The notes under the pieces: model-generated
Told to the model about the DNA's origin: nothing
Seen by the model: the letters and a program-made list of their open reading frames with translations, nothing else
Database searches by the model: none
Assembly: GCF_012986595.1 (NCBI RefSeq)
Contig: NZ_JAAQYM010000008.1
Span: 336,232 to 400,231, forward strand
DNA: 64,000 nucleotides
Origin: Pseudomonas koreensis
GTDB lineage: Bacteria; Pseudomonadota; Gammaproteobacteria; Pseudomonadales; Pseudomonadaceae
Direction: 5' to 3'
Made by a program: the position numbers and the translations under genes
Shown here: piece by piece, positions 35,832-44,615 of the stretch
How positions within the stretch are numbered: position 1 is the first letter of the stretch
How the letters are laid out: every line of letters begins with the position of its first letter

Positions 35832-37751
35832 TCATGACGCGCTCCAGCTCAGGGCGAACAGGGTTTCCCCCGGCAACTCGAAGCTGACGCGTCCGTCGCG
35901 GCAGGCAAAGGGCGCGTCGCGGCTGCGGTTGTCCGCGCCGAAGTAACGCAAGGCGCCATTGTTCAGCGGGCACTTGGCGCCGCTCAGGTCGACACGCTGC
36001 AAGCGCGTGCCTTTGTTCACGCCGAGCAGCCCGCGCTGGTCGTCACCGGCCATCGCCAGCACATCGACTTCAAAGCCATCGTTCTCCAGCCACAGCACTT
36101 GATGCAGCCAGTGCCGGGCGATGAACTGCTGGGCGAAGCCGACCGGTTTCAGTTCGAAGCGATCATCGCCCAACACCCGCAGCATGCCCTTGGGGTACTG
36201 CGGCTCGTCGGCGGCCTGAAACCAGTTGAGCATGCTCAGCAAGCCGTCCTGCGACGCGTTGATCACCACCGACGCCCACCACAGCGAGGCGTAGTGGGTT
36301 TCTTGATCGTAAGGACTGAGGCTGGAGCCGCTGGACAGGTTCGTCTGGTCCAGCAGCAAGGCTTTGCGCGGGTGGCCCTGGGCGTCGAGGCCCACCAGTT
36401 CCGCGGCGCGGCGCACGCTGTCGCGGTAGATGCGGGTGGCGAGCAGGTCGCGGATCATCCATTCGTGCCATGCCAGCGCATCCACCTGATCGGCGGATTC
36501 GCTCAGCAAACGTCGCGCCCAATCGATGCCGCGCTTGTCTGCCGCGTTGTCGGCGAACGGCCCGTTGACCAGCCGCGAACTGGCCGGCATGGCGATGCGC
36601 ACCCCGGCCTTGGCGTTCGCCGGATCGCTGCGCACCTGCCGGGCCATGCTGGTGAAAATTGCCCGGTATTGCTCGAAGCTCGAATAGTTGAGGTTCGGCT
36701 CGTCGGCAAAACCGATGTAGTGCGTGCCTTTACCGCCTAGCGCGCGGGTGCCGGCCAGCCAGGCATCGAGGCCGCTGTTGCTTTGCACGTCGGCGCGCAA
36801 GTCAGCCTGGCGCTGACTGCCGGCAAGCAGGGTGATGTCCTGGCGGATGCCGAAGCGATCCTGATAGACCTGGCGGAACGCGTCTTCGAAATGCGGATTC
36901 TTCGCCGTGACATCGACAAAGCTGTAGTAACTGCCGGCGGTGGGTTTCAGTGCATCCAGTGCGGCATGGCTGGCGGCGGGCGGCAGCACGTAGGGCAGGG
37001 CGATGCCCAGATCCGGCGTGCGTCCGAGGACTTTCTCGTGCAGGGTCAGGTGGATCTGGCCGGTCTCTTCGCGCACCGGTTGGAGTTGCTGCGCCGTCTG
37101 CGCAAACCGGTTGGCCGTGCCGTCGAGCCAGAACGCCGCTTTGCCGCTGCCTTGCAGGCGCAGGCGCCAGACTTGCTCGCGCGCGCTGACCGGCAGCGCC
37201 ACTTGATCGAACTGCCAATAGGCGCGATAGGGTTTGAGCGCCAGCGTCAGTGATTGGTCATCGCCCACCCGCTGCGCCTGCAAGGCGTTGACCCCACCAT
37301 GGAACTTGCCGGCGAGCACCGCGTGTTCCCCCGGCGCGACTTTGAAATACAGCTCGTCGCCGTTCTGCGTCTGCGCGCTGAAGTGCACCTTGGCCGGTTC
37401 GAACTGCGCTACGGTGTGCTCGTCATGTTCGACCCGGTAATTACGGAAGCTGTAGCCGGGGATTTCCAGGCGATAACTGGCGGCGCCCGGCAGCAACGGC
37501 CAGCTCTGGGTGCCACGGGTTTCGCTGGCCTTGATCAGGCGTTCGCCGTGCAATTTACCCTGGCCGTCGAGCAGGTACAGGTGCTCTTCGTTGGCGTCGG
37601 CCTGCCAGGCCGGGGTCCAGCGCACGGTCACGGTGTCGGGGCGATCGGTCTGCAGGTACAGGCTGCCGTCACGAATTTCGCCCCAACGCATCGACGCGGC
37701 AAAGGCGTCCAGCGACAGGCCGAGACCGAGCAGCAGGGCCAGGGCTTTCAT
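35832..37751 (-). CDS. Periplasmic glycoside hydrolase of clan A type (GH39-like)
   Basis: 639 residues from ATG 37751, signal peptide ending AFA/AS. A beta-rich N-terminal domain of about 200 residues precedes a (beta/alpha)8-type domain with YIGFADEPNLNYSSF, the DEPN likely corresponding to the acid/base Glu of the NEPN motif in GH39 enzymes such as PslG. Later segments LALAWHEWMI-like and GLLSMLNWFQ fit barrel strands. Such hydrolases inside exopolysaccharide loci trim or release polymer in the periplasm. It overlaps the flippase gene by 4 bases. Confidence 0.75.
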   Translation of the reverse strand: MKALALLLGLGLSLDAFAASMRWGEIRDGSLYLQTDRPDTVTVRWTPAWQADANEEHLYLLDGQGKLHGERLIKASETRGTQSWPLLPGAASYRLEIPGYSFRNYRVEHDEHTVAQFEPAKVHFSAQTQNGDELYFKVAPGEHAVLAGKFHGGVNALQAQRVGDDQSLTLALKPYRAYWQFDQVALPVSAREQVWRLRLQGSGKAAFWLDGTANRFAQTAQQLQPVREETGQIHLTLHEKVLGRTPDLGIALPYVLPPAASHAALDALKPTAGSYYSFVDVTAKNPHFEDAFRQVYQDRFGIRQDITLLAGSQRQADLRADVQSNSGLDAWLAGTRALGGKGTHYIGFADEPNLNYSSFEQYRAIFTSMARQVRSDPANAKAGVRIAMPASSRLVNGPFADNAADKRGIDWARRLLSESADQVDALAWHEWMIRDLLATRIYRDSVRRAAELVGLDAQGHPRKALLLDQTNLSSGSSLSPYDQETHYASLWWASVVINASQDGLLSMLNWFQAADEPQYPKGMLRVLGDDRFELKPVGFAQQFIARHWLHQVLWLENDGFEVDVLAMAGDDQRGLLGVNKGTRLQRVDLSGAKCPLNNGALRYFGADNRSRDAPFACRDGRVSFELPGETLFALSWSAS

Positions 37752-39052
37752 ACGGCCTTCCGGTGCAACATCTGCCACATCGGCGCGACGTCGCTGGGCA
37801 GGATGATCAGGGTTTGCCAGAACGGCACGCCACTCAAACGGCAGTACAACACCAGCATCGCCACGGTCACCGCCAGATAGGCAATCGACGATGCCGCCGC
37901 CGCGCCGACGATGCCGTAGGCCGGGATCATGATCAGGTTCAGCGCCAGATTGAGCAGGGCGCCCAGGCCCATCAGCAGTGACACCGTGCCGGGACGGTTT
38001 TTACCCAGCAGGTCCAGACGCAGGATGCTCGCATAGCACAACCCGAGCAGCCCCGGCAGCAACGCCAGCAGTGCCGGATACGCCGGTTGGTAGGCCATGC
38101 CGAACAGGGTGACGATCAGCCAGTTGCCGATCACCGCCATGCACAGGCACGCGCCGAGCATCACCGTGGCGGTCAGGCGCAGGGCCAGCGGGGTGACCTT
38201 GTCCATGCCTTCGTCCTGTTGCAGCAGGCGCTTCATCAGCGGCGTGGTCACTGCTTCCGGAACGATCAGCAGCAGTTCGGCAGCGGCGCTGGCCATCGCG
38301 TAATGACCCAGCGAGGTGCTGCCGAGCAGGGCGCCGATGAACAGGTAATCCGAACGCAGAATCACCTGCTGAAACAGTAAGTCCGGATGGCTGCGCGCGC
38401 TGTAGCGCAGCAGTTCGTTCTGGCTGGCGCGATCCCATTGCAGCTGCAACGGTTGCGCGCGTTTGAGCCAGACCCAACCGGCCAGCACCACCAGGCTGAT
38501 CCCGGCCAGCCAACTGATCAGCGCGGCTTCCAGCGCCGCGCTTTTCCACATCCAGAACAGTGCGAGAAACAGCAGCAACGGCGCCAGCGATTCCACCAGA
38601 CGCAAGGCGTTGAACGCGACCACGCCACCGGATGCGTTGTGCAACGTCAGCAGGCCGCTTTTCAGAACAGTCAGCGGCACCGCCAGCAGCAACAGCCAGG
38701 CGAGCAGACCGAGTTGCATCGTCACATCCAGTTCACTGCCAAACTCACGCGCCAGCGCCACCACCAACAGGGTCAGCAAAGCGGCAAGCAGACATCCGAA
38801 CACCAGCACCTGACTCAGCAGCAGGCCCATCGGCCGTTGCTTGGCCGCCTGATAGCCGACGGCCGAGTTCAGCCCGCCACTGGTGGCGGCGCTGATCAAG
38901 TCCGGCAAGGTGCTGAGCACGGCAAACAGCCCGCGTTCACTGGGCCCGAGGATCCGCGCCAGCAGCACGTTGCGCAGCAGACGCAGGGCGATCATCGCCA
39001 GTTTGGTGCCCATGCTCAGCGCCAGATGCTTGAGGTAGTGGCTGCGACTCAT
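37748..39052 (-). CDS. Wzx-type polysaccharide flippase
   Basis: 434 residues, about 12 predicted membrane helices, start ATG 39052 which overlaps the deacetylase stop. Family features: NVLLARILGPSERGLFAVLSTLPDLISAATSGGLNSAVGYQAAK near the start and YLFIGALLGSTSLGHYAMASAAAELLLIVPEAVTTPLMKRLLQQ in the middle. MATE/MVF-like exporters of this kind turn undecaprenyl-linked repeat units across the inner membrane for polymerisation. Confidence 0.88.
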   Translation of the reverse strand: MSRSHYLKHLALSMGTKLAMIALRLLRNVLLARILGPSERGLFAVLSTLPDLISAATSGGLNSAVGYQAAKQRPMGLLLSQVLVFGCLLAALLTLLVVALAREFGSELDVTMQLGLLAWLLLLAVPLTVLKSGLLTLHNASGGVVAFNALRLVESLAPLLLFLALFWMWKSAALEAALISWLAGISLVVLAGWVWLKRAQPLQLQWDRASQNELLRYSARSHPDLLFQQVILRSDYLFIGALLGSTSLGHYAMASAAAELLLIVPEAVTTPLMKRLLQQDEGMDKVTPLALRLTATVMLGACLCMAVIGNWLIVTLFGMAYQPAYPALLALLPGLLGLCYASILRLDLLGKNRPGTVSLLMGLGALLNLALNLIMIPAYGIVGAAAASSIAYLAVTVAMLVLYCRLSGVPFWQTLIILPSDVAPMWQMLHRKAV

Positions 39053-40050
39053 GGCCGGTTGCCGCGAAAGATGCGCCACGACAGCAATTCCGGATTGCGT
39101 GCGGTGCGCTGGCTGACGCCAAAACGTGGCAAGTTCAGCGGATCGCCTTCGCCGCGATAGATGCCGGTGCCGGTGCCCAGGGCAAACGCGTAGTCGTGCG
39201 CGGCAATCTGCTTGCGCACGCGTTCGTCGTTGTTGCCGTTGGGGTAGCAATAAACCGGCAGGGGCCGGTTGCAGCCGTTGTTCAAGGCGTCACGGCTGCG
39301 GCTGATTTCTTCGTTCAGGCGCACGTCGTCCAGTTCGGTGAGGATCGCGTGGCTGGCGCCGTGCGGGCCGAAACGCACCAGCCCCGAGGCCTCCAGCGCG
39401 CGCACTTGATGCCAGTCCAGTGCTTGCGGCAATGACTCCGGCGGACATTCGTCGGTCAGGCGTTCGAGCATCTGCGGTTCGACGGTCTTCAGGCTTTGCA
39501 GGTAATGCAGCAGCGACAGGCTGCGTCGATCGACGTCGATGTCATCGACCAGCACCGGCAACGGATGCCCGATGGAGTGCAGGCACTCGATCAGGTGCAT
39601 GCGCGCCTTTTCGCCGTGGCTGCCCCACAGGGTTTCACCGAGGCTTTCCCACCAGAAGCGCTGGCGGCTGCCGATGAAATCGGTGGAGAGAAAGATGCTC
39701 GCCGGCACCTGATGCTTTTGCAGCAGCGGGAAGGCGTTGACCGCGTTGTCGCGCCAGCCGTCGTCGAAGGTCAGCGCTACCCGTGGGCGTTCGCTGCGCA
39801 GAGCGTTCGGCGCGAGGATGTCCATCAGCGGCACGCAATCGAAATGCCGGCGCAGCCACACCAACAGGTGCTCGAAGGCTTTCGGCCCGACGCACAGCTC
39901 ATTGCGGTGCGGCAGGTCGGCGGCGCGGTCGTTGGACAACACCCGGTGCAACATCAGGATCACCCCGGCGCCGTGCAATTGGTTTCGTCCGACGGGCGAA
40001 TTGAGGTAAAGCCAGCCACTGGTGCGTTTTATTAATTGTTTGATCGCCAT
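39049..40050 (-). CDS. Polysaccharide deacetylase (NodB homology)
   Basis: 333 residues. NodB-domain motifs: VILMLHRVLS, ALTFDDGWRDN (catalytic Asp and metal Asp), LSTDFIG, and a late segment GPHGASHAILTEL (metal His region) with PVYCYPNGNND. No signal peptide, so it acts in the cytoplasm or at the membrane face, probably removing N-acetyl groups from lipid-linked sugars. A His-x-x-x-His metal pair is present in weak form (HGASH). Lies between flippase and glycosyltransferase genes. Confidence 0.87.
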   Translation of the reverse strand: MAIKQLIKRTSGWLYLNSPVGRNQLHGAGVILMLHRVLSNDRAADLPHRNELCVGPKAFEHLLVWLRRHFDCVPLMDILAPNALRSERPRVALTFDDGWRDNAVNAFPLLQKHQVPASIFLSTDFIGSRQRFWWESLGETLWGSHGEKARMHLIECLHSIGHPLPVLVDDIDVDRRSLSLLHYLQSLKTVEPQMLERLTDECPPESLPQALDWHQVRALEASGLVRFGPHGASHAILTELDDVRLNEEISRSRDALNNGCNRPLPVYCYPNGNNDERVRKQIAAHDYAFALGTGTGIYRGEGDPLNLPRFGVSQRTARNPELLSWRIFRGNRP

Positions 40051-40062
40051 GGCTTGAGTCCT

Positions 40063-41199
40063 CTAACGGTTCTGTTCGGGATTCCACTGGGCATATCGGT
40101 GGCCACGCAGGAACTGCCACAGGCCGAGACTCATCCCGGCGAGGGTGACCAGCAGGAACGCGGCCAGACGAAACGGTTTGGGCAAGCGATGTTGCGAGTC
40201 CAGCAACCCGGCCAGCGCAATGGCGTAGCCGAGCAGTTGGGCGATCAGGGCCAGTCGATAGAAACCGTGGTCGTCCCACAGCCAGAAGTTGCTCAGCAGC
40301 AACGGCAGCAGGAGGATCGGCGCCAGGCGGCGGATCAACTTGTGGCTGATCAGCGCCAGCGAATACAGGCCATGTTTGAGTGGGTTGAGCAGCTCACTGC
40401 GCTGGGCGAGGCTTTGCAGGCCACCGACGGTGACGCGCTGACGGCGGCGGAACTGCTTGTCCGCTTCGTCCACGCCGTGGTCGATCACTTGCGCCTCAGG
40501 CACGTACACAATGCGCTTGAACGCCACCGGTGCACAGGTGCTGAGAAAGAAGTCGTCATTGACCTCCGCCGGCACGCTCTGGAACAGCTCGCGACGCAGG
40601 GCGAGCAGGGCGCCGTCGGCCGAGACCATGCAGCCGGTGCGATTCTCGACCCGGCGCAGCCAGCCTTCGTAATGCCGATACAGGCTGTCGCCGACGCTCA
40701 GGCCGCCGCCGGTCACCGGAATCACCATGTGCCCGGCGCAGGCGCCGACGTTGGGGTCATTCAGTGGTGCGAGCAGGTAGCCGAGGGTTTCCCGCGACCA
40801 TTGGTTGTCGGCATCGGTGAACACCAGGATGTCGCCGGTCGCCAGCGCCACGCCGGCATTCAGCGTCGCCGCTTTGCCCTGGCGCGGCAGGTCGAGCACT
40901 GTGATGCGCGAATCAACCACCCTGTGCGCGCAGGCCACGGTGTCATCGGTGGAGCCGTCGCTGGCGAGAATGATCTGCAACGTGGCCGGTTGGTAATCCT
41001 GCGCCAGCAACGTGCGCAACTTGTGCTCGATGTGCCGCGCCTCGTTGTGCGCGGCAATCACGATGCTGATGTTCAGCGGTGGCACCGGGGTGTGGCGCCA
41101 GGCCGGGAACAGCGGCGCCAGCACGGTCAGCAGCAGCGGATAGCCGAGGTAGGCGTACACCGGCAGCAGCAGGCACAGCCAGAAAATGAATTCAGCCAC
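40063..41199 (-). CDS. Membrane family 2 glycosyltransferase (processive type)
   Basis: 378 residues. One N-terminal membrane helix, a GT2 domain with ISIVIAAHNEARHI, ILASDGSTDDT, VFTDADNQWS (DxD) and GCMVSADGALLALRR, then KQFRRRQRVTVGGLQSL, which has the Q(R)RRxR signature of cellulose synthase- or IcaA-like enzymes, and four C-terminal helices. Such proteins elongate or add branch sugars at the membrane. It overlaps the next glycosyltransferase gene by 8 bases. Confidence 0.87.
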   Translation of the reverse strand: MAEFIFWLCLLLPVYAYLGYPLLLTVLAPLFPAWRHTPVPPLNISIVIAAHNEARHIEHKLRTLLAQDYQPATLQIILASDGSTDDTVACAHRVVDSRITVLDLPRQGKAATLNAGVALATGDILVFTDADNQWSRETLGYLLAPLNDPNVGACAGHMVIPVTGGGLSVGDSLYRHYEGWLRRVENRTGCMVSADGALLALRRELFQSVPAEVNDDFFLSTCAPVAFKRIVYVPEAQVIDHGVDEADKQFRRRQRVTVGGLQSLAQRSELLNPLKHGLYSLALISHKLIRRLAPILLLPLLLSNFWLWDDHGFYRLALIAQLLGYAIALAGLLDSQHRLPKPFRLAAFLLVTLAGMSLGLWQFLRGHRYAQWNPEQNR

Positions 41200-42160
41200 G
41201 GGCAGGCCTCCTGGCGTTCCAATGACACAGACTGAGTAGCAACGCCGCGCCCGCCAGATGCAGGCGCAACCAGTGCAGGCCCCACAGTTGCAGGGTCAGG
41301 CCCACGTCGTGATGGCGTGAACTCTGGCGAATGCTCAGCACCAGTGCCGGTATCGTGGTCAGCAGCACCATGACGGCGGCGTGATGCGGGAAGCCGTTGA
41401 GCAGCGCGGAAATCGCCAGCAGGTCGAGCAGCCAGGCGCCGAGCGAGAGCAGCGGAAAGCGCAGCAGCCGCAAGCTGAAACCGTGGGTGCGCAGCAGTTG
41501 CAGATGACTGCCCTGACGCCACATTTCCTTGCCCATCCACTCGCGCCAGTTCATCTCGTAGCCCCAATGCAGGGCCACGCTGCTGTTCACCGACAGCAGC
41601 CGCGCGCCTTGTTCGTGCAGGCGCAGGGTGAATTCCTTGTCCTCGCCGGTGCGCAGGTGTTCATTGAACCCGCCGACCTTGTCGAACCAGCGCCGGCGCA
41701 TCAGCAGGTTGGAACTGGGCAACCAATCCACCGCGTGCGACCCCTGACTCGACGGGCGTAGCGTGCGCCGTTGCCAGGCGGCGGCGTACCACGGCGCGGC
41801 GGCGGGAGTATGCAGGTCGAGACCGAAGACGTCGGCCTGACCCTCGGCTTGCAGTTCGAACAACGACTGGAGCCAGTCCTCGGGCATCTCGACGTCGGCG
41901 TCGATGAACGCGATCCACTCGCCGCTCGCCAGCAGTGCGCCGCGATTGCGCAGGGCGCCGATCAGCAGCCCCGGCAGCACCAGCACCTGCGCGCCAAATG
42001 CGCGGGCGATGTGCGGACCGTCGTCGTCCGAACCGTTGTCGATCACGATCAACTCGCACTCGAGATTGGCCGCATGCGCGGCTTTTTGCGCAGCCAGCAG
42101 CGTGCGACCGATGTGCCGGGCCTCGTTGTACATCGGGATGATGATGCTGATCCGGCTCAT
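41192..42160 (-). CDS. Family 2 glycosyltransferase with C-terminal membrane helices
   Basis: 322 residues from ATG 42160. GT2 domain: ISIIIPMYNEARHIGRT, LIVIDNGSDDDGP, FIDADVEMPEDW (DxD) and FNEHLRTGEDKEFTLRL (ED motif), then two or three membrane helices after residue 230. It probably transfers one sugar to the lipid-linked repeat unit. The overlap with the polymerase gene (4 bases) and the next GT gene keeps it in the operon. Confidence 0.86.
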   Translation of the reverse strand: MSRISIIIPMYNEARHIGRTLLAAQKAAHAANLECELIVIDNGSDDDGPHIARAFGAQVLVLPGLLIGALRNRGALLASGEWIAFIDADVEMPEDWLQSLFELQAEGQADVFGLDLHTPAAAPWYAAAWQRRTLRPSSQGSHAVDWLPSSNLLMRRRWFDKVGGFNEHLRTGEDKEFTLRLHEQGARLLSVNSSVALHWGYEMNWREWMGKEMWRQGSHLQLLRTHGFSLRLLRFPLLSLGAWLLDLLAISALLNGFPHHAAVMVLLTTIPALVLSIRQSSRHHDVGLTLQLWGLHWLRLHLAGAALLLSLCHWNARRPARG

Positions 42161-43527
42161 GCGCGGGCCTCGCTCAGGGGGGCTTTTTCGGCTTTGAGGC
42201 GCAGGACGCTGGTCAGCGCGAGCATGATCCACACGTATTTCTGGTTCGGTGCGCTGAGGAACATCAGGAACAGGGTCAGCGACAGGAAGCTCACGCCGAG
42301 GTGGGTCATCAGGTCCGCCTGTTGCCAGTCACGTCGTTGCAGCCACGCGGCGCGGGCGCGGATCAGGTTGTACAGGCCAAGGCCGAGCATGCCGACGAAC
42401 AGCAGGCCGGCAGGAATCCCCAGTTCACTGAAGATTTCCAGGTAGGTGTTGTGCGCACGGCGGTACAGGTCGCCGATCTTGCGGTTGGCGGAAAACGCCT
42501 TGGCGTAGCCGGTGGTCGCGTAGTGCAGCGGGAAGGTGCCGGGGCCGGAGCCGAGCAGCGGGTTCTCGCGGATCATCTGCCCACCGACCACGATGTACGA
42601 GGCGCGGCGGCCGAGGGATTCGTCGTCGTGGCCCTTGGCCCCGGCACTGAGCACGCTCAGGGACTGAATGCGCGCGATGTAACCGGCGGGCATCGCGTAG
42701 ATCGCCAGCGGAATCACGATGGCCGCGCCGAGCATGGCGAAACCCAGGTGCCGTGGGCGGATCCGGGTCAGTTGGGTGCGGTAGTGCCAGCCGCCGATCA
42801 ACAGACTCAAGGCCACCACCACCAGCCCGGAGCGCGACTCGGTCTTGGTCATGCCACCGAGCAGCAGCAGGCAGCAGGCGCCCCAGAACAACCGGTGCAG
42901 CAGGTTCGGCCCGCGAATCACCAGCAGCAGCGCCAGCGGAATGGCGAAGGCGATCAGCAGGGCGAAGGCGTTGGGATCTTCGAGCAACCCGGCGGCGCGG
43001 CCCTGGTCCTGGAATTTGGTCGAGAACATGGCCATGGCGCAGGTGGCGCTGACACTCAGGGTCACCAGTCTGGCGAACAGGTCGAGGTTCAATTCGCGAC
43101 CGATCAGCAGGGTGATGACAAACAGGATCAGGCCCACGCTCAGCTCGCGCAGATGCCCCAGCGACATGCCCAGGTCATCGGTGTTGAGCAGGCTGAGGAA
43201 ATACAGGACCAGAAACCACAGCAGAAACCGCCAGATATTGCTACGCAGGCGCTCGGAGGGAATCTGGTGCATGGCCAGTTGCAGCATCAGGATCACCGCC
43301 AGTGACGCGCCGATCAGTTTGCTCCCGGACAGCGCACTGTCCTTGAAGAAGCCTTCGAACGGCACCAGCGCGGCAATCCCCAGCAGGCCCCAGGTCGGCT
43401 TGCGATACAACACGGTGAAACCCACCAGGGCAAAGACTGCGCCCGGCGCCAGAAACGGATAAGGGCTGGCGAGCAGACCGATGCACACCAGGCCGAGCAG
43501 AGTGACGATCGAGAGCGGGAAAATCAT
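42157..43527 (-). CDS. Wzy/O-antigen ligase-like polysaccharide polymerase
   Basis: 456 residues with about 11 membrane helices. A large periplasmic loop contains GPGTFPLHYATTGYAKAF and RRAHNTYLEIFSELGIPAGL, the HNxYLE signature of the Wzy_C/WaaL superfamily. In a cluster with Wzx, Wzz and Wza homologues the polymerase role is much more likely than ligation to lipid A. Start ATG 43527 is used; the upstream frame overlaps the GT4 gene. Confidence 0.88.
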   Translation of the reverse strand: MIFPLSIVTLLGLVCIGLLASPYPFLAPGAVFALVGFTVLYRKPTWGLLGIAALVPFEGFFKDSALSGSKLIGASLAVILMLQLAMHQIPSERLRSNIWRFLLWFLVLYFLSLLNTDDLGMSLGHLRELSVGLILFVITLLIGRELNLDLFARLVTLSVSATCAMAMFSTKFQDQGRAAGLLEDPNAFALLIAFAIPLALLLVIRGPNLLHRLFWGACCLLLLGGMTKTESRSGLVVVALSLLIGGWHYRTQLTRIRPRHLGFAMLGAAIVIPLAIYAMPAGYIARIQSLSVLSAGAKGHDDESLGRRASYIVVGGQMIRENPLLGSGPGTFPLHYATTGYAKAFSANRKIGDLYRRAHNTYLEIFSELGIPAGLLFVGMLGLGLYNLIRARAAWLQRRDWQQADLMTHLGVSFLSLTLFLMFLSAPNQKYVWIMLALTSVLRLKAEKAPLSEARA

Positions 43528-44615
43528 GCGCGTGCCTCCCGTGCCGTGCGGATGTACAGCTGCGACCAGCGTTCGGCCAGGGCCTTGAGGTCGTAGCGAT
43601 CCTGTTGCGTACGCTTTGCGTTGTCGCACAACTGCCGGGCCAGATCCGGCTCGATCAGCAGGTTGTCGAGCTGGCGGGCGAGGGCGGCGCTGTCGGCGGG
43701 TGTCGCCAGCAGGCCGTTATGTCGATGTTCCAGCACATCCGGAATACCGCCGACGGCGAATGCCACCACCGGCACGCCGGCCTGCATGGCTTCGAGCAGA
43801 ATCATTGGCGTGCCTTCGGTGCGCGAGCTGATCACCAGGGCATCCAGGCGCTGCCACCACGGTTGCATGGCGGTCTGGTAGCCGGGCAGGCGAATCCGTT
43901 GCGACAGTCCGGCGGCGTCGATTCGCGCTTGCAGCCTGTCGCGTTCCGGGCCGTCGCCGAGCATCACCGCATCCAGTTGCGGATGCTGGTGACACAGCGG
44001 AATCAGCGCATCGAGAAACAGGTCCGGGCCTTTCTCGCTGCTCAGGCGCCCGACGTAACCGGCCAGCCAGCGCTGGCGGTCAACGGTGCTGATCAGCGCG
44101 GCAGCGGCCGGCAATCCGTTGGGGATCACCTGCAGCTTTTCCGCCTGCACGCTGGCCTGACGATGCAGCACGGCGATGCTCTCGGCCACGCACACCACAC
44201 GGTCCACCGACGCGGTGCGGCACAGCTGCAGACTCAGCCAGGTGTAGAACTTCTGCTTGTGGCTGCGCGGGGTGAAGCCGTGCTGGGTGATGACCAGCGG
44301 CAACCGCAACAGCGTCGCGCCGACCCAACCGAACAGCAGCCCCTTGAAGTTGTGGGTGTTGATCAGCGGCTGTTCGCTGCGCCGGGCGCGCAGGTGACGC
44401 AACAACTCACCGAGCCCGGCACAGCCACGGCAGTCCACCCCGGCCTCGCGAAAGCGCGCGATCAACGCTGGCGGTGCATCGAGAAACAGCACCTGGTGCT
44501 GCCCCGGGGTCGCCAGACAGTGATCGAGCAACATGCGCTCGGCCCCATAGAAGCCGCCGCTGCTGAGCAAATGAATGATCGGCAGCGCGGCGTTCGGGGT
44601 GGACAGCGTGTTCAA
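43524..44615 (-). CDS. Family 4 glycosyltransferase
   Basis: 363 residues, cytosolic, with the GT-B/GT4 layout: N-terminal LLSSGGFYGAERMLLDHCL, middle VITQHGFTPRS and CVAESIAVLH, C-terminal YVGRLSSEKGPDLFLDAL, AVMLGDGPERDRLQ, GYQTAMQPWWQRLDALVISSRTEGTPMILLEAMQAGVPVVAFAVGGIPDVL (E-x7-E in the nucleotide-sugar site). A retaining transferase for one sugar of the repeat unit; donor unknown. Confidence 0.9.
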   Translation of the reverse strand: MNTLSTPNAALPIIHLLSSGGFYGAERMLLDHCLATPGQHQVLFLDAPPALIARFREAGVDCRGCAGLGELLRHLRARRSEQPLINTHNFKGLLFGWVGATLLRLPLVITQHGFTPRSHKQKFYTWLSLQLCRTASVDRVVCVAESIAVLHRQASVQAEKLQVIPNGLPAAAALISTVDRQRWLAGYVGRLSSEKGPDLFLDALIPLCHQHPQLDAVMLGDGPERDRLQARIDAAGLSQRIRLPGYQTAMQPWWQRLDALVISSRTEGTPMILLEAMQAGVPVVAFAVGGIPDVLEHRHNGLLATPADSAALARQLDNLLIEPDLARQLCDNAKRTQQDRYDLKALAERWSQLYIRTAREARA